DNA from: Mediterraneibacter hominis
GTDB lineage: Bacteria; Bacillota; Clostridia; Lachnospirales; Lachnospiraceae
Direction: 5' to 3'
Assembly: GCF_014287475.1 (NCBI RefSeq)
Contig: NZ_JACOPF010000003.1
Span: 62,001-126,000, forward strand
Length of the DNA stretch: 64,000 nucleotides
The number at the start of each line of letters is the position of its first letter. Within the stretch, counting starts at the first letter, position 1. The position numbers and the translations under genes were made by a program. Positions 25,399 through 34,535 of the stretch are shown here, piece after piece. The notes below the pieces were generated by a model. That model was not told the DNA's origin and made no database searches. It saw only the letters and a list, made by a program, of their open reading frames with translations.

Positions 25399-25910
25399 GA
25401 CAAAATACTTTAAAAATAGTAACTGCCGGACTGTTTGCGGCAATGATTACAATAATGACAGCATATATCTGTCATATTCCATATGGGGCAAACGGCGGAT
25501 ATATCCATTTTGGTGATACACTCATTTATCTGGCGGCCGTACTTCTGCCAAGGCCATATGCCCTTGCTGCTGCTGCGATTGGAGGAGGAATGGCGGATAT
25601 GCTGACAGCACCAATGTGGGCTCCGGCGACAATTGTGATTAAGATGTTGATAACACTGCCTTTTACAAGCAGACAAGAGAAGATACTGACAGTAAAAAAT
25701 ATGGCAGCTCCTTTTATTGCACTTCCAATCTCTGCGGCAGGATATTATCTGGCAGAAGGTATATTATTCGGTTCCTTTATTGCTCCAATGGCTTCATTGG
25801 CAGGCAGTCTGATTCAGTCAGTCGGAAGTGCAGTCTTTTTCTTTGTGCTTGCATCGGCGCTGGATAAAGCACATATCAAAGGAAAAACCAGACAGATACT
25901 GCATTTGTAG
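25395..25910 (+). CDS. ECF-transporter S-component-like membrane protein (TIGR04002-like)
   Basis: A 171-residue protein with five to six hydrophobic segments. It has the N-terminal GLFAAMITIMTAYICHIP segment followed by NGGYIHFGDTLIYLAAVLLP, a layout typical of ECF substrate-binding (S) components and resembling the TIGR04002 group. Its ATG overlaps the kinase stop (ATGA) after an AAAGGAGAGG site. Paired with a B6 kinase it may capture pyridoxine or a related vitamer; the energising EcfAAT module is not in the window. Substrate is an inference. Confidence 0.75.
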   Translation: MRQNTLKIVTAGLFAAMITIMTAYICHIPYGANGGYIHFGDTLIYLAAVLLPRPYALAAAAIGGGMADMLTAPMWAPATIVIKMLITLPFTSRQEKILTVKNMAAPFIALPISAAGYYLAEGILFGSFIAPMASLAGSLIQSVGSAVFFFVLASALDKAHIKGKTRQILHL

Positions 25911-25947
25911 AATTAAAGATAGTGTATATTAAGTAAGGAGGCAGAGT

Positions 25948-26544
25948 ATGGCAGATATATTATATACGTATAAGGAGAATGTTTATGTAAATTTAACGAA
26001 CAAGTGTGACTGTAGCTGTAAGTTCTGTATCCGCAGTCACCAGAACAAGGTGGGAGATGCAGATACGCTGTGGCATAAAGCGGATCCGTCATTGGAAGAT
26101 GTAATTACCGCGATAGATGCATTTCATTTTGACGGATATAAAGGACTGGTATACTGTGGGTATGGTGAGCCAACCTGTGCACTAGAAAATCTTTTGAAAT
26201 CGGCACAGTATGCAAAGAAAAAATATGGGCTGAAAATACGGGTAAATACAAATGGACTTGCCAATCTTTATTACGGCAGGAATATAGTACCTGAGCTCGC
26301 AAAGACAGTGGACTGTGTATCTATCAGCCTGAATGCACCGGACAAAGAAAAATATATGGAAGTCACAAGACCAAAGTTTGAGAATGCATTCGAAGGTATG
26401 CTGGAATTTGCAGAAGAATGTAAAAAATATGTGCCAGAAGTCAAATTCACAGTGGTAGATGTGCTTTCTGAAGAAGAAATCCAAAAAAGCAAAGAATTAG
26501 CAGAGAACATAGGAATCGACCTGCGTATTAGAAGATTTGTTTAA
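25948..26544 (+). CDS. Radical SAM protein (TatD-associated type)
   Basis: A 198-residue radical SAM protein, short for the superfamily. The cluster motif CxxxCxxC is present as CDCSCKFC at about residues 18-25, followed by the SAM-binding GYGEPT and INTNG-like VNTNGLA. It resembles the small TatD-associated radical SAM group, though tatD lies 16 kb away here. It has a AAGGAGG site and lies 37 bp after the S-component gene, so the three probably form one operon. Substrate unknown. Confidence 0.82.
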   Translation: MADILYTYKENVYVNLTNKCDCSCKFCIRSHQNKVGDADTLWHKADPSLEDVITAIDAFHFDGYKGLVYCGYGEPTCALENLLKSAQYAKKKYGLKIRVNTNGLANLYYGRNIVPELAKTVDCVSISLNAPDKEKYMEVTRPKFENAFEGMLEFAEECKKYVPEVKFTVVDVLSEEEIQKSKELAENIGIDLRIRRFV

Positions 26545-26780
26545 GCAGAAGTTAAGGGGGATATGTAAAGGTATATGTGAATAGGAGTAAAAAATTAGAG
26601 ATAAAAGCAAAATACTTTTAAATTATGATAAAAAAGTTGAAAAATTAATGTGAATATGTAACCATAATTAGGATAGAAGTATTCATTCAATGTGAACAAT
26701 AGAGTGGAGATTCCAATATTTAACAAATACTCAGTGCACTGTGGATAGTATAAAATATTTGTCTAAACGGAGGAAAGAAA

Positions 26781-27746
26781 ATGGCAACGATTGCAGATAT
26801 TGCCAAAAAAGCAAAAGTAGCAAAAAGTACAGTTTCTTTAGTGATTAATAATACAGGATATGTATCAGAGGAAACGAGGAAAAAGGTAAATGAGGCGATA
26901 GCTGAATTGAATTATGTTCCGAATATCCTTGCCAGAAATTTGTCTCTCAGAAAAAGCAATTTGGTAGGTATTATGGTTCCAGATATAGCAAATCCATTTT
27001 TTTCTGAATTTATAAAAGCTGCTGAAAATGAACTATATTTAAAAGGTTATAAGACTTTGATATGTAATACCTTACGAAGTGTGGAAAGAGAGAAAGACTA
27101 TCTAGATATGCTCCAGAGAAAGTTTATGGATGGATTAATCATCGGACAATATGAACTTCCTGCCACATGTTATACTCAGGTACAGTGCCCGATGGTAAGC
27201 TTGGATAGAAAGGTTGGGGGAGAAATTCCGATTATCAGAAGTAACCATGAAATGAGTAGTGAGATAATTGTAAAAGAGATTTTAAGGAATAAATGTCGCA
27301 GGGTTGTTATTTTTGCAGGAAATGCCACAGAGAATAATCCATCCATAAAACGTCACAATTTGATTGAAAAATATCTTGAAAAATATGGTGTAGAAGTGCA
27401 TACAGTTGTAACAGATACACCATATCATTTGGAGAAAATAATTAAAGACCTATTTGACATGCAAACATTTGACGGAGTTATAGGGGCAGACTTATACGTA
27501 ATGGAGTGCCTGCAGGAAGCGTATAGAAGAAATATAAAAATACCTACACAGTTTTGTGCGATAGCATATGATGGAACTTATATTACAGAGGTAAATATGC
27601 TTCCAATTACGACGATTATTCAGCCAGTAAATGAAATGGCAAAAGAAGCTGTAAATATTTTAATCAAGTTAATGAGGGAAGAAAAAGTAGAAAAAGAAGA
27701 GTATATTATAGATGTAAAACTAGATATTAGAGAGACGACACGATAG
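26781..27746 (+). CDS. LacI family transcriptional regulator
   Basis: A 321-residue regulator. The N-terminal helix-turn-helix (TIADIAKKAKVAKSTVSLVINNTGYVSEETR) and hinge helix (NYVPNILARNLS) are typical, followed by a periplasmic-binding-protein-like effector domain (residues 60-320). It has its own AGGAGG-type site, and the 236 bp upstream hold no gene. It most likely represses the downstream GH32/ABC operon through the duplicated AACCGGTT operators at 27993 and 28033. The effector is probably a fructose-containing sugar. Confidence 0.9.
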   Translation: MATIADIAKKAKVAKSTVSLVINNTGYVSEETRKKVNEAIAELNYVPNILARNLSLRKSNLVGIMVPDIANPFFSEFIKAAENELYLKGYKTLICNTLRSVEREKDYLDMLQRKFMDGLIIGQYELPATCYTQVQCPMVSLDRKVGGEIPIIRSNHEMSSEIIVKEILRNKCRRVVIFAGNATENNPSIKRHNLIEKYLEKYGVEVHTVVTDTPYHLEKIIKDLFDMQTFDGVIGADLYVMECLQEAYRRNIKIPTQFCAIAYDGTYITEVNMLPITTIIQPVNEMAKEAVNILIKLMREEKVEKEEYIIDVKLDIRETTR

Positions 27747-27763
27747 CAAGATGCTTAAAATTA

Positions 27764-27928
27764 GCAATGGTTCAGCCCGCGCCATTCGTAAAACCGCACT
27801 GCGTGCTTATCGTGGCTGCCGCCACCGTTTTACTCATTGATGGGCTCTTAAGCTCATACAGATGTACGCTCGCAAAAACATGCAGGCATGTTTTATGCTT
27901 CCCGCACACTGTATGGCTGAACTGTTAC
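27764..27928. mobile_element. MITE-like element, copy A (165 bp)
   Basis: The right end is GGCTGAACTGTTAC, the exact complement of the family's left end GTAACAGTTCAGCC. The left end here is degraded to GCAATGGTTCAG. Both sides carry the same 8 bases TAAAATTA (27756-27763 and 27929-27936), a perfect target duplication. Inside is a conserved AAAACATGC/GCATGTTTT hairpin. It has no ORF of its own. It fills most of the gap between the LacI gene and the GH32 promoter. Confidence 0.88.
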
Positions 27929-27957
27929 TAAAATTATTGGTAAATTAGATAATAAAC

Positions 27958-27986
27958 TTGACATATTTTGAATAATATTATAGTAT
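27958..27986 (+). promoter_or_regulatory. Sigma-A promoter of the GH32/ABC operon
   Basis: Perfect TTGACA at 27958-27963, a 17-base spacer and TAGTAT at 27981-27986. It lies 30 bases beyond the end of MITE copy A. Confidence 0.75.
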
Positions 27987-27992
27987 ATATAC

Positions 27993-28052
27993 ATCGAACC
28001 GGTTTTATAAAGCCGGTTAAAAAACGGCTGAAATCGAACCGGTTTTATAAAG
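27993..28052 (+). promoter_or_regulatory. Duplicated LacI-type operators
   Basis: The 20-mer ATCGAACCGGTTTTATAAAG occurs identically at 27993-28012 and 28033-28052, each centred on the palindrome AACCGGTT with the central CG typical of LacI-family sites. The first copy covers the predicted transcription start. The 40-bp spacing puts both on the same helix face. A small AGCCG/CGGCT stem lies between them. The second copy runs into the GH32 ribosome site. Confidence 0.72.
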
Positions 28053-28061
28053 GAGCAGTAA

Positions 28062-29735
28062 ATGGAATTATTTACAGGAAAATATAAAAAATTTGAATTT
28101 TGCGCAAAAAAAATAGAAAGCAAAACAGTGTGCAAAGGAAAGATTATTTTGATAAAGGATAAAGAAAATAGTATAGAAATAATCTTAACAAAAGAAATAT
28201 ATCATTTTTATTCTGTTCCTTTAGAACAGAATAAGAGTTATTCTGTCATATGTGAAAATACTCTTTTGGAATACACTTATTTATGTGGAAATGAGGATAT
28301 AGTTGAAAATGGAGTAGGCTTTCTGAAACCTAATATAGAAGAGGAAAAATATGAATTAGTAGATATAAATACATGGCATAATTCTCCGATAAAAGAGCAA
28401 TTCCACTTTATTCCTTTTCAAAACTGGCTCAATGATCCAAATGGACTTTGTTATTATAGGAATAATTATCATATGTTTTATCAAGCTAATCCTACGGAGC
28501 AAAAGGCTGATTTTTGTTATTGGGGACATGCTGTAAGCAAAGACTTGGTGCACTGGAAATATATGCCTTTAGCAGTGTTTCCACAGGAAGAATTATTGGA
28601 AAACAGTATAAATAGGGGTGGGGCATTTTCAGGTTCTGCGATTGTTATAAATGACGAGTTAAATATTTTTTTTACTAGGCACGTGGGAAGAAAAGACAAT
28701 TTAAAGGATTTTTGTGAATACCAGGTAAAGGCTGTCAGTAAAGATGGGATTACATTTCAAGGGGAAGAAATTCTTATTGCTAATAGGCCGGAAGACGGGA
28801 TGGGATACGATTTTAGAGATCCTAAAGTGACTAACATTGGTGGGAAACCAATGTTAGTATTAGCAGGAGAACATAATAAACAGGCTGCAATTTTTGTATA
28901 TATTTCTGATGATTATGAAAATTGGAAATATAATGCGATACTATTAAAAGAAAAAAAAGCAGTATGTTTCGAGTGTCCTGATTTATTTGAATTAGATGGA
29001 AAAATTGTTGCTGTAGGTGCTCTTATGGATTATACAGATGAGAATGGCAGATTCAGACCAACAAAGTATTATATTGGTTCTTTAGAATATGCGAATAAAT
29101 TTCAGATAGAAAATGAAGGAATTCTCGATTTTGGACTAAATTTCTATGCTGCACAGAGTTTTTACGCGCATAACCGCAGAATCATGATAGGATGGGTGGC
29201 AGACTTTAATGAAGAACATATTTTTCAAGAAGATGGATGTTATGGAAGTATGTCTATACCGCGGGAATTATCTATACAGGAACAGAAATTATTTATGAGA
29301 CCGGTTCAGGAAATTTATAAATTATTAGGAGAGGAGGTACATATAGTAAAGAAAAACAATATACTATCAGCGGAAATACCGGGGAATTCATACTATCTGC
29401 ACTTAGAAATAGACGGAAATGCAGTTTCAGTACAGATTGCAGAAAATCAACAGGAAAAATTAGAATTTGAATGGAGAAACGGAGTGGCAGAAATTTTTTC
29501 ATCAAAAGACCGGCAAGAAGGCAAACGGTATTCTGTAAAGATAGACCGGCTATTTAAGATAGAAGTGTTTTTCGACAGAAGAATGGTGGAAGTATTCCTG
29601 AACAATGGTGAATATGTTGGCACAAGGTTATTTTATACGTTGGAGAAAATAGGGAAATGCAGGATAGAGACAGGAGAACTGAATAATATTAAAAGATTAG
29701 AGTTGCGTAAAATGAAATCAATATGGAGGAAATAA
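28062..29735 (+). CDS. Glycoside hydrolase family 32 (sucrose/fructan hydrolase)
   Basis: A 557-residue beta-fructosidase without a signal peptide, so cytoplasmic. The catalytic triad is visible: nucleophile D125 in WLNDPNG, transition-state stabiliser D253 in FRDPK and acid/base E304 in ECPDLF. A C-terminal beta-sandwich domain follows. The first 105 residues are an extra N-terminal region before FHFIPFQNW. It should hydrolyse sucrose, kestose or short fructans taken up by the downstream ABC proteins. An AAGGAG site precedes the ATG. Confidence 0.93.
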   Translation: MELFTGKYKKFEFCAKKIESKTVCKGKIILIKDKENSIEIILTKEIYHFYSVPLEQNKSYSVICENTLLEYTYLCGNEDIVENGVGFLKPNIEEEKYELVDINTWHNSPIKEQFHFIPFQNWLNDPNGLCYYRNNYHMFYQANPTEQKADFCYWGHAVSKDLVHWKYMPLAVFPQEELLENSINRGGAFSGSAIVINDELNIFFTRHVGRKDNLKDFCEYQVKAVSKDGITFQGEEILIANRPEDGMGYDFRDPKVTNIGGKPMLVLAGEHNKQAAIFVYISDDYENWKYNAILLKEKKAVCFECPDLFELDGKIVAVGALMDYTDENGRFRPTKYYIGSLEYANKFQIENEGILDFGLNFYAAQSFYAHNRRIMIGWVADFNEEHIFQEDGCYGSMSIPRELSIQEQKLFMRPVQEIYKLLGEEVHIVKKNNILSAEIPGNSYYLHLEIDGNAVSVQIAENQQEKLEFEWRNGVAEIFSSKDRQEGKRYSVKIDRLFKIEVFFDRRMVEVFLNNGEYVGTRLFYTLEKIGKCRIETGELNNIKRLELRKMKSIWRK

Positions 29736-29738
29736 GAT

Positions 29739-31022
29739 ATGAAAATGAGATGGATATCAGTACTGATGGTTGGATGTTTAACGACAATGGCAGTAATGGG
29801 CTGCGGAGCGTCCAAGGAAAATACAAAGACAGGAGGAGAAAAGACGCTTACCTTTTGGAAGGCTTCTGACGCGACAGATGATTGGTACAAACAGAAAATA
29901 GAAGAATATAATAAGGAAAACAGCGGGAAGTATAAAGTAGAAATGGAAATTGTGGCGAGTTCAGGAACTTTTTCCTATGATGATAAAGTGAGCGCGGCAG
30001 TTACCTCTAATTCACTTCCAGATATTATGATGGTAGACGGACCCTATGTGTCAACCTATGCAGAGAATGGTTTGATAATTCCCTTGGACGATTATATTTC
30101 ACAGGAAGATAAGGAAGATTTGATTCCGGGTTCTGCACAGCAAAATATGTACGATGGAAAATTATATGCATATTCTATTACCGAGTCATCTGTTGCGCTG
30201 TATTACAACAAGGATATGATGGATGCCGCAGGGGTCGAAATGCGGATGCCGGAAAGCCCGGAAGATGCGTTGACATGGGCAGAATACGAAGATATGGCAA
30301 AAGCATTGACGCATGATGGAGTAGTTGGGACAAACATTATTATGGATAAAGGAGAAGGAATGATCTATGGGTTGCTTCCTTTCTATGTATCAGCTGGAAC
30401 GGGCCTTATCAGTGAAGATGGAACAGAAGCACAGGGCTATTATAACAATGACGCAGCGTATGATGCGGCAGAATTTTTGAATGAATTGATTCAGAATGGA
30501 TATGCCAATGTAGATCCAATCGACAATGAATTTGCAAATCAGAAGGCAGCAACAATGCTCAGTGGTTCTTACCAACTGGCAAATGCAAAAGATTGGGAAT
30601 TCAACTGGGGAGTAACTTATTATCCTATCAAAGAGAAAGGGGCGAAAGCAGCTTCTCCGAATGGGGATTGGGTATTTACTGTTACATCTAATAGTAAAGA
30701 ACCGGAAGCGGCCGCCGATTTTATTAACTATGTGTGCAGCAAGGAAAATAGTGCGGAAAATGCAAAAGTGAATGCGAAGATACCTGCCAGGGTATCTGTT
30801 ATGGAAGCAGCAGAGGAATGGTCATCTTATCCGAATTCTATTTTTAAGGAGCAGTTGTTGGAAACAAGCTATGCACGTCCGAGGACACCTGTTTATGCTA
30901 CGCTAACATCTGAATTTTCTGATGGATTGTTTGATATTTTCAGCGGAGCTGATATCCAAGAAACACTGGACACGGGAGCAGATGCGATTGATAAAGAATT
31001 TAAAGAGGTATATGGAAATTAG
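29739..31022 (+). CDS. Sugar ABC transporter substrate-binding lipoprotein
   Basis: A 427-residue extracellular solute-binding protein (family 1, MalE-like). It has a lipoprotein signal peptide ending AVMGC, with Cys22 as the lipidation site, then LTFWKASDATDDWY and typical binding-protein features. It begins 3 bp after the GH32 stop. Context suggests it binds sucrose or a fructo-oligosaccharide. Confidence 0.9.
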   Translation: MKMRWISVLMVGCLTTMAVMGCGASKENTKTGGEKTLTFWKASDATDDWYKQKIEEYNKENSGKYKVEMEIVASSGTFSYDDKVSAAVTSNSLPDIMMVDGPYVSTYAENGLIIPLDDYISQEDKEDLIPGSAQQNMYDGKLYAYSITESSVALYYNKDMMDAAGVEMRMPESPEDALTWAEYEDMAKALTHDGVVGTNIIMDKGEGMIYGLLPFYVSAGTGLISEDGTEAQGYYNNDAAYDAAEFLNELIQNGYANVDPIDNEFANQKAATMLSGSYQLANAKDWEFNWGVTYYPIKEKGAKAASPNGDWVFTVTSNSKEPEAAADFINYVCSKENSAENAKVNAKIPARVSVMEAAEEWSSYPNSIFKEQLLETSYARPRTPVYATLTSEFSDGLFDIFSGADIQETLDTGADAIDKEFKEVYGN

Positions 31023-31033
31023 GTGGAATAACG

Positions 31034-31939
31034 ATGAAGGGATGGAAAGAAAAAGGAACGATAGGGAGAGTAAAAAGACGCGAGGGAATGACAGCATATT
31101 TATTTTCAACTCCGGCTATTATCCTTCTCATTATGTTTATTGCTGTACCAGTAGTTATAGCCATATGTTACTCGCTCATGGATTATAATACTTTAAGACC
31201 AGAAGCACAGTCTTTTATAGGAATTTCAAATTATATAAATCTTATGAATGACAGTGAATTTTGGAATGCCTTTAAAAATACCGTATATTTTACCGTGATT
31301 GTAGTTCCTCTACAATGCGGACTGGCGCTGGCGCTTGCATTGCTGGTATCAAAAAAGACACGAGGTGTTTCTATATTCAGAATTGCATTTTTTGCACCGA
31401 CAGTAACTTCTATGGTGGTTATAGCTATACTATGGCAAATCATACTGAATTCCAGTTCTGCACAGGGATGGTTTAATGCGATATTGACGAACCTGGGGTT
31501 TGAGGCTATCCCGTTTTTAACCAGTAAAGCTACGGCTATGAATTCTATTATTATGATGTCTGCATGGCAGGGAGCGGGGTATCAGATGATGATTTTTCTT
31601 GCAGGAATACAAGGGATTTCTAATGATTTATATGAAGCTGCGGATATGGATGGAGCGAATGTTATACAAAAGTTTCGATATATTACTATGCCAGGATTAA
31701 AAAATGTTTCTAAATATGTTGTGCTGATTACTTCTATCCAGGCAATGCGGCTTTTTACACAGCCATATATCATGACTCAGGGCGGACCACAGGATTCTAC
31801 GAAAACGTTAGTTTACTATATTTATAATGAGGCATTTAGAAGCAGGAAATTTGGTTATGCATGTGCGGCGGCGGTTATATATTTTGTTATTATTGTGATT
31901 TTATCCCTAGCATTAAAAAAATTGTTAAAATCAGATTAG
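31034..31939 (+). CDS. Sugar ABC transporter permease (MalF/UgpA-like)
   Basis: A 301-residue permease with six membrane segments and the EAA loop DLYEAADMDGANVIQKFRYITMPGL near residues 196-220, which docks to the ATPase. It lies 11 bp after the binding protein. No ATPase gene is in this operon, so a shared MsmK-type ATPase elsewhere is presumably used. Confidence 0.92.
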   Translation: MKGWKEKGTIGRVKRREGMTAYLFSTPAIILLIMFIAVPVVIAICYSLMDYNTLRPEAQSFIGISNYINLMNDSEFWNAFKNTVYFTVIVVPLQCGLALALALLVSKKTRGVSIFRIAFFAPTVTSMVVIAILWQIILNSSSAQGWFNAILTNLGFEAIPFLTSKATAMNSIIMMSAWQGAGYQMMIFLAGIQGISNDLYEAADMDGANVIQKFRYITMPGLKNVSKYVVLITSIQAMRLFTQPYIMTQGGPQDSTKTLVYYIYNEAFRSRKFGYACAAAVIYFVIIVILSLALKKLLKSD

Positions 31940-31951
31940 AGGTGGAATGAA

Positions 31952-32794
31952 ATGTCAAAAAAAATGAAACGCAGAGTAAAAAACGTAGTTTATTATATTG
32001 TTGGAACATTGGTAGCGTTAATTTTTGTTGCACCTATGATTTGGATGTTAGTATCTTCTTTAAAGAATGAGCCGGATATTTTCAAGAATCTAAGTTCTTT
32101 GTCGACGTTTATTCCTAAAAGTATTACATTGGAAAATTTTCAATCTGTATTTGAAAGAACACCGATGTTAAGATTTATTTTCAACAGTTTATTTTACTGT
32201 TTGGCAATTGTTATATTAGATTTGTTGGTTAATTCTATGTTTGGATATGCACTTGCAAAATTTCAGTTTAAAGGCAGAGAAATTTTAACGAATTGTGTAG
32301 TGGCGCTCATGGTATTTCCCTTTGAGGCGATTATATTGGCGTTATATGTAGAGATCAATAGTTTTGGATGGCTAAATTCATGGTTAGCGTTGATCGTACC
32401 GTTTATAGGGAAATGTTTTACAATTTATCTTTTCAGACAGTTTTTCGTAGATTTTCCAGATGAATTGTTAGAGGCGGCACGAATTGATGGTTGTGGTCCA
32501 TTCCGTATCTTTATAAAGATTGTAATACCTAATTCCGGTCCGGTCTTTGCTACAGCATTTATCCTCGATTTTTCAGCGCACTGGAATGATTATTTATGGC
32601 CACTATTAGTATCAACAAACGAAGAAATGCGAACAATACAATTAGGTATTGCCACCTTTTTCAATACAGAGCCTATAGAGTATGGTCCAATTATGGCGGC
32701 TCTTGTAATTTGTACGATCCCAATGCTTATTTTATTTTTGATTTTACAAAAATACTATGTACAGGGTATTACTTCATCTGGAATCAAGGGTTGA
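31952..32794 (+). CDS. Sugar ABC transporter permease (MalG/UgpE-like)
   Basis: A 280-residue permease with six membrane segments and the EAA loop ELLEAARIDGCGPFRIFIKIVIPNSGP near residues 168-193. It forms the second half of the channel with the preceding permease, from which it is separated by 12 bp. It starts after a AGGTGG site. Confidence 0.92.
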   Translation: MSKKMKRRVKNVVYYIVGTLVALIFVAPMIWMLVSSLKNEPDIFKNLSSLSTFIPKSITLENFQSVFERTPMLRFIFNSLFYCLAIVILDLLVNSMFGYALAKFQFKGREILTNCVVALMVFPFEAIILALYVEINSFGWLNSWLALIVPFIGKCFTIYLFRQFFVDFPDELLEAARIDGCGPFRIFIKIVIPNSGPVFATAFILDFSAHWNDYLWPLLVSTNEEMRTIQLGIATFFNTEPIEYGPIMAALVICTIPMLILFLILQKYYVQGITSSGIKG

Positions 32795-32798
32795 AAAA

Positions 32799-33404
32799 AT
32801 GAAATACAAAAGGATGAGTGCTTCTTTAGTAGGAATTATACTGTGCGGGGTCAGCATTGCTATGGCTCGAATAGCAGATTTGGGTACAGATCCCTTTACA
32901 ATACTGTGCACAGGTATAGGAAAGTGGACGGGACTACCTTTTGGTGTTAGTTTTCTTTGTATGTCATCGCTAGGATTACTTTTTGCATTGTTTCTAAAAA
33001 GAGGATTATTAGGAATTGCGACAATCGTAAATTTATGTGGGACAGGATTTGTAGCAGATTTTGCAGGAAATATCATAGAGCGGATTAAAGCGATGCCAAA
33101 TATGTTAGGAGAGAAAATGCTACTGGCAGGATGTGCTTTTCTGCTATTATGTTTTGCGGCAGCAGTGTATATGAGTGCAGACATGGGAGTATCAGGATAT
33201 GACGCAATAGCGATGAGCATAGCGGTAAGAACAGGAAAAACGTTTAGAGTATGCCGTATTTTTTCAGATGTTTTATGTGTTTTGGCAGGATATACGCTTG
33301 GAGGGAAAATAGGGATATATACAGTTTTAACGGCAGGATTTATGGGACCCTTTATACAGTTTTTTAGAGAGAGAATAGTAGATATATGGATGTGGGGAGA
33401 ATAG
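32799..33404 (+). CDS. YczE/YitT-like membrane protein
   Basis: A 201-residue protein with about five membrane segments, matching the YczE/YyaS/YitT group (LVGIILCGVSIAMARIADLGTDPFTILCTGI at the N-terminus, DMGVSGYDAIAMSIA in the middle). The function is unknown in general. I use the ATG at 32799, 4 bases after the permease stop and just after AAGGG. As last gene of the sugar operon it may be an accessory transporter, or simply a passenger. Confidence 0.8.
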   Translation: MKYKRMSASLVGIILCGVSIAMARIADLGTDPFTILCTGIGKWTGLPFGVSFLCMSSLGLLFALFLKRGLLGIATIVNLCGTGFVADFAGNIIERIKAMPNMLGEKMLLAGCAFLLLCFAAAVYMSADMGVSGYDAIAMSIAVRTGKTFRVCRIFSDVLCVLAGYTLGGKIGIYTVLTAGFMGPFIQFFRERIVDIWMWGE

Positions 33405-33541
33405 TAAAAAATTTCTACACAAGAAAATGTATTATTTTTGAAGACACAGCTATCAAGGCTCTACTATATTAAATATAATTGGGGATTTATCACAGTACAG
33501 TCTTAATTTTACTATCGGCGGTCGCTGAATGAAAAGAAACA

Positions 33542-33589
33542 GGAAGCCTCTGTGTCATGCTTACATGTAAGCATGACACAGAGGCTTCC
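33542..33589. terminator. Bidirectional terminator, 48-bp perfect palindrome
   Basis: Positions 33542-33565 and 33566-33589 are exact complements (24 bp each, GGAAGCCTC at the outside, TTACA/TGTAA at the centre). It sits between convergent genes, with CATTCTTTT on the plus side and TGTTTCTTTTC on the minus side. Confidence 0.8.
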
Positions 33590-33639
33590 CATTCTTTTCG
33601 CACTGCTTGTTGCTTCGTTAATTTTATATTTTGTCACAT

Positions 33640-34503
33640 TTACTTTGTCAGTACTTCTACTCCATTTTCTTTAATCAGCACCATGTATTCTATCTGTGCA
33701 GACAGCCCGTCGTCAATGGTATATACGGTCCAATCGTTTTCTTCATCTACATAGAAGTCGGGGCTTCCTTCATTGATCATGGGTTCAATCGTAAACATCA
33801 TACCAGGCACAAGCAGCATTTCACTGCCTTTTGGGGTTACATAGCTTACGAAAGGATCTTCGTGAAATTGTAAACCAACGCCATGCCCGCCGATTTCCTC
33901 TACGACAGAGTAGCCGTTTGCCTGTGCGTGACTGTTGATAGCATATGCAATATCTCCTAAATGTCCCCAAGGCTTTGCTGCTTCTAATCCGAGCTTTACA
34001 CATTCCTCTGTAACCTTAATAAGGCGTTCGGCACGCTCGGAAACATGTCCCATCTTAAACATACGGGAAGCATCGGAGAAATATCCGTTTAGTATAGTAG
34101 AGACATCCACATTGATAATATCGCCTTCTTTAAGAATAATATTTTTATCTGGTATTCCGTGACAGATTTCATTGTTGATGGAGGTGCACACACTTTTGGG
34201 AAATCCCTGGTAATTAAGAGGGGCGGGAATACCACCGTGTTCCTTTGTAAAAGTATATACAATATCATCAATCTCTGCCGTATTCATTCCGATATGGATA
34301 TATTTGGCAACCTCATCTAAGACAGCAGTATTAAGCGCTGCGCTTTCCTTAATTTTTTCGATCTGAAACGGTGTCTTTAGCATTTTACGAGTAGGAACAA
34401 TCTCCCCTTTTTCTGCATGCAGCATCATTTTCTCTTCAATCGGCATATGGCATTTTTTATATTTTTTACCGCTGCCGCACCAACACAGGTCATTTCTTTC
34501 CAT
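33640..34503 (-). CDS. map: Methionine aminopeptidase type I with SEC-C zinc motif
   Basis: A 287-residue enzyme that removes the initiator methionine. Residues 7-19 hold an SEC-C motif (CWCGSGKKYKKCH), which binds zinc and may aid ribosome contact. The M24 core follows: DIINVDVSTILNGYFSD with two metal Asp ligands, EEIGGHGVGLQFHEDP with the His region, and FTIEPMINEG plus DWTVYTIDDGLSAQIEYMVL with the Glu ligands. It lies 32 bp downstream of the DUF1015 gene on the same strand. Confidence 0.95.
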   Translation of the reverse strand: MERNDLCWCGSGKKYKKCHMPIEEKMMLHAEKGEIVPTRKMLKTPFQIEKIKESAALNTAVLDEVAKYIHIGMNTAEIDDIVYTFTKEHGGIPAPLNYQGFPKSVCTSINNEICHGIPDKNIILKEGDIINVDVSTILNGYFSDASRMFKMGHVSERAERLIKVTEECVKLGLEAAKPWGHLGDIAYAINSHAQANGYSVVEEIGGHGVGLQFHEDPFVSYVTPKGSEMLLVPGMMFTIEPMINEGSPDFYVDEENDWTVYTIDDGLSAQIEYMVLIKENGVEVLTK

Positions 34504-34535
34504 GAATATTTCTCTCCTTTTTGTTTCATTGATTC

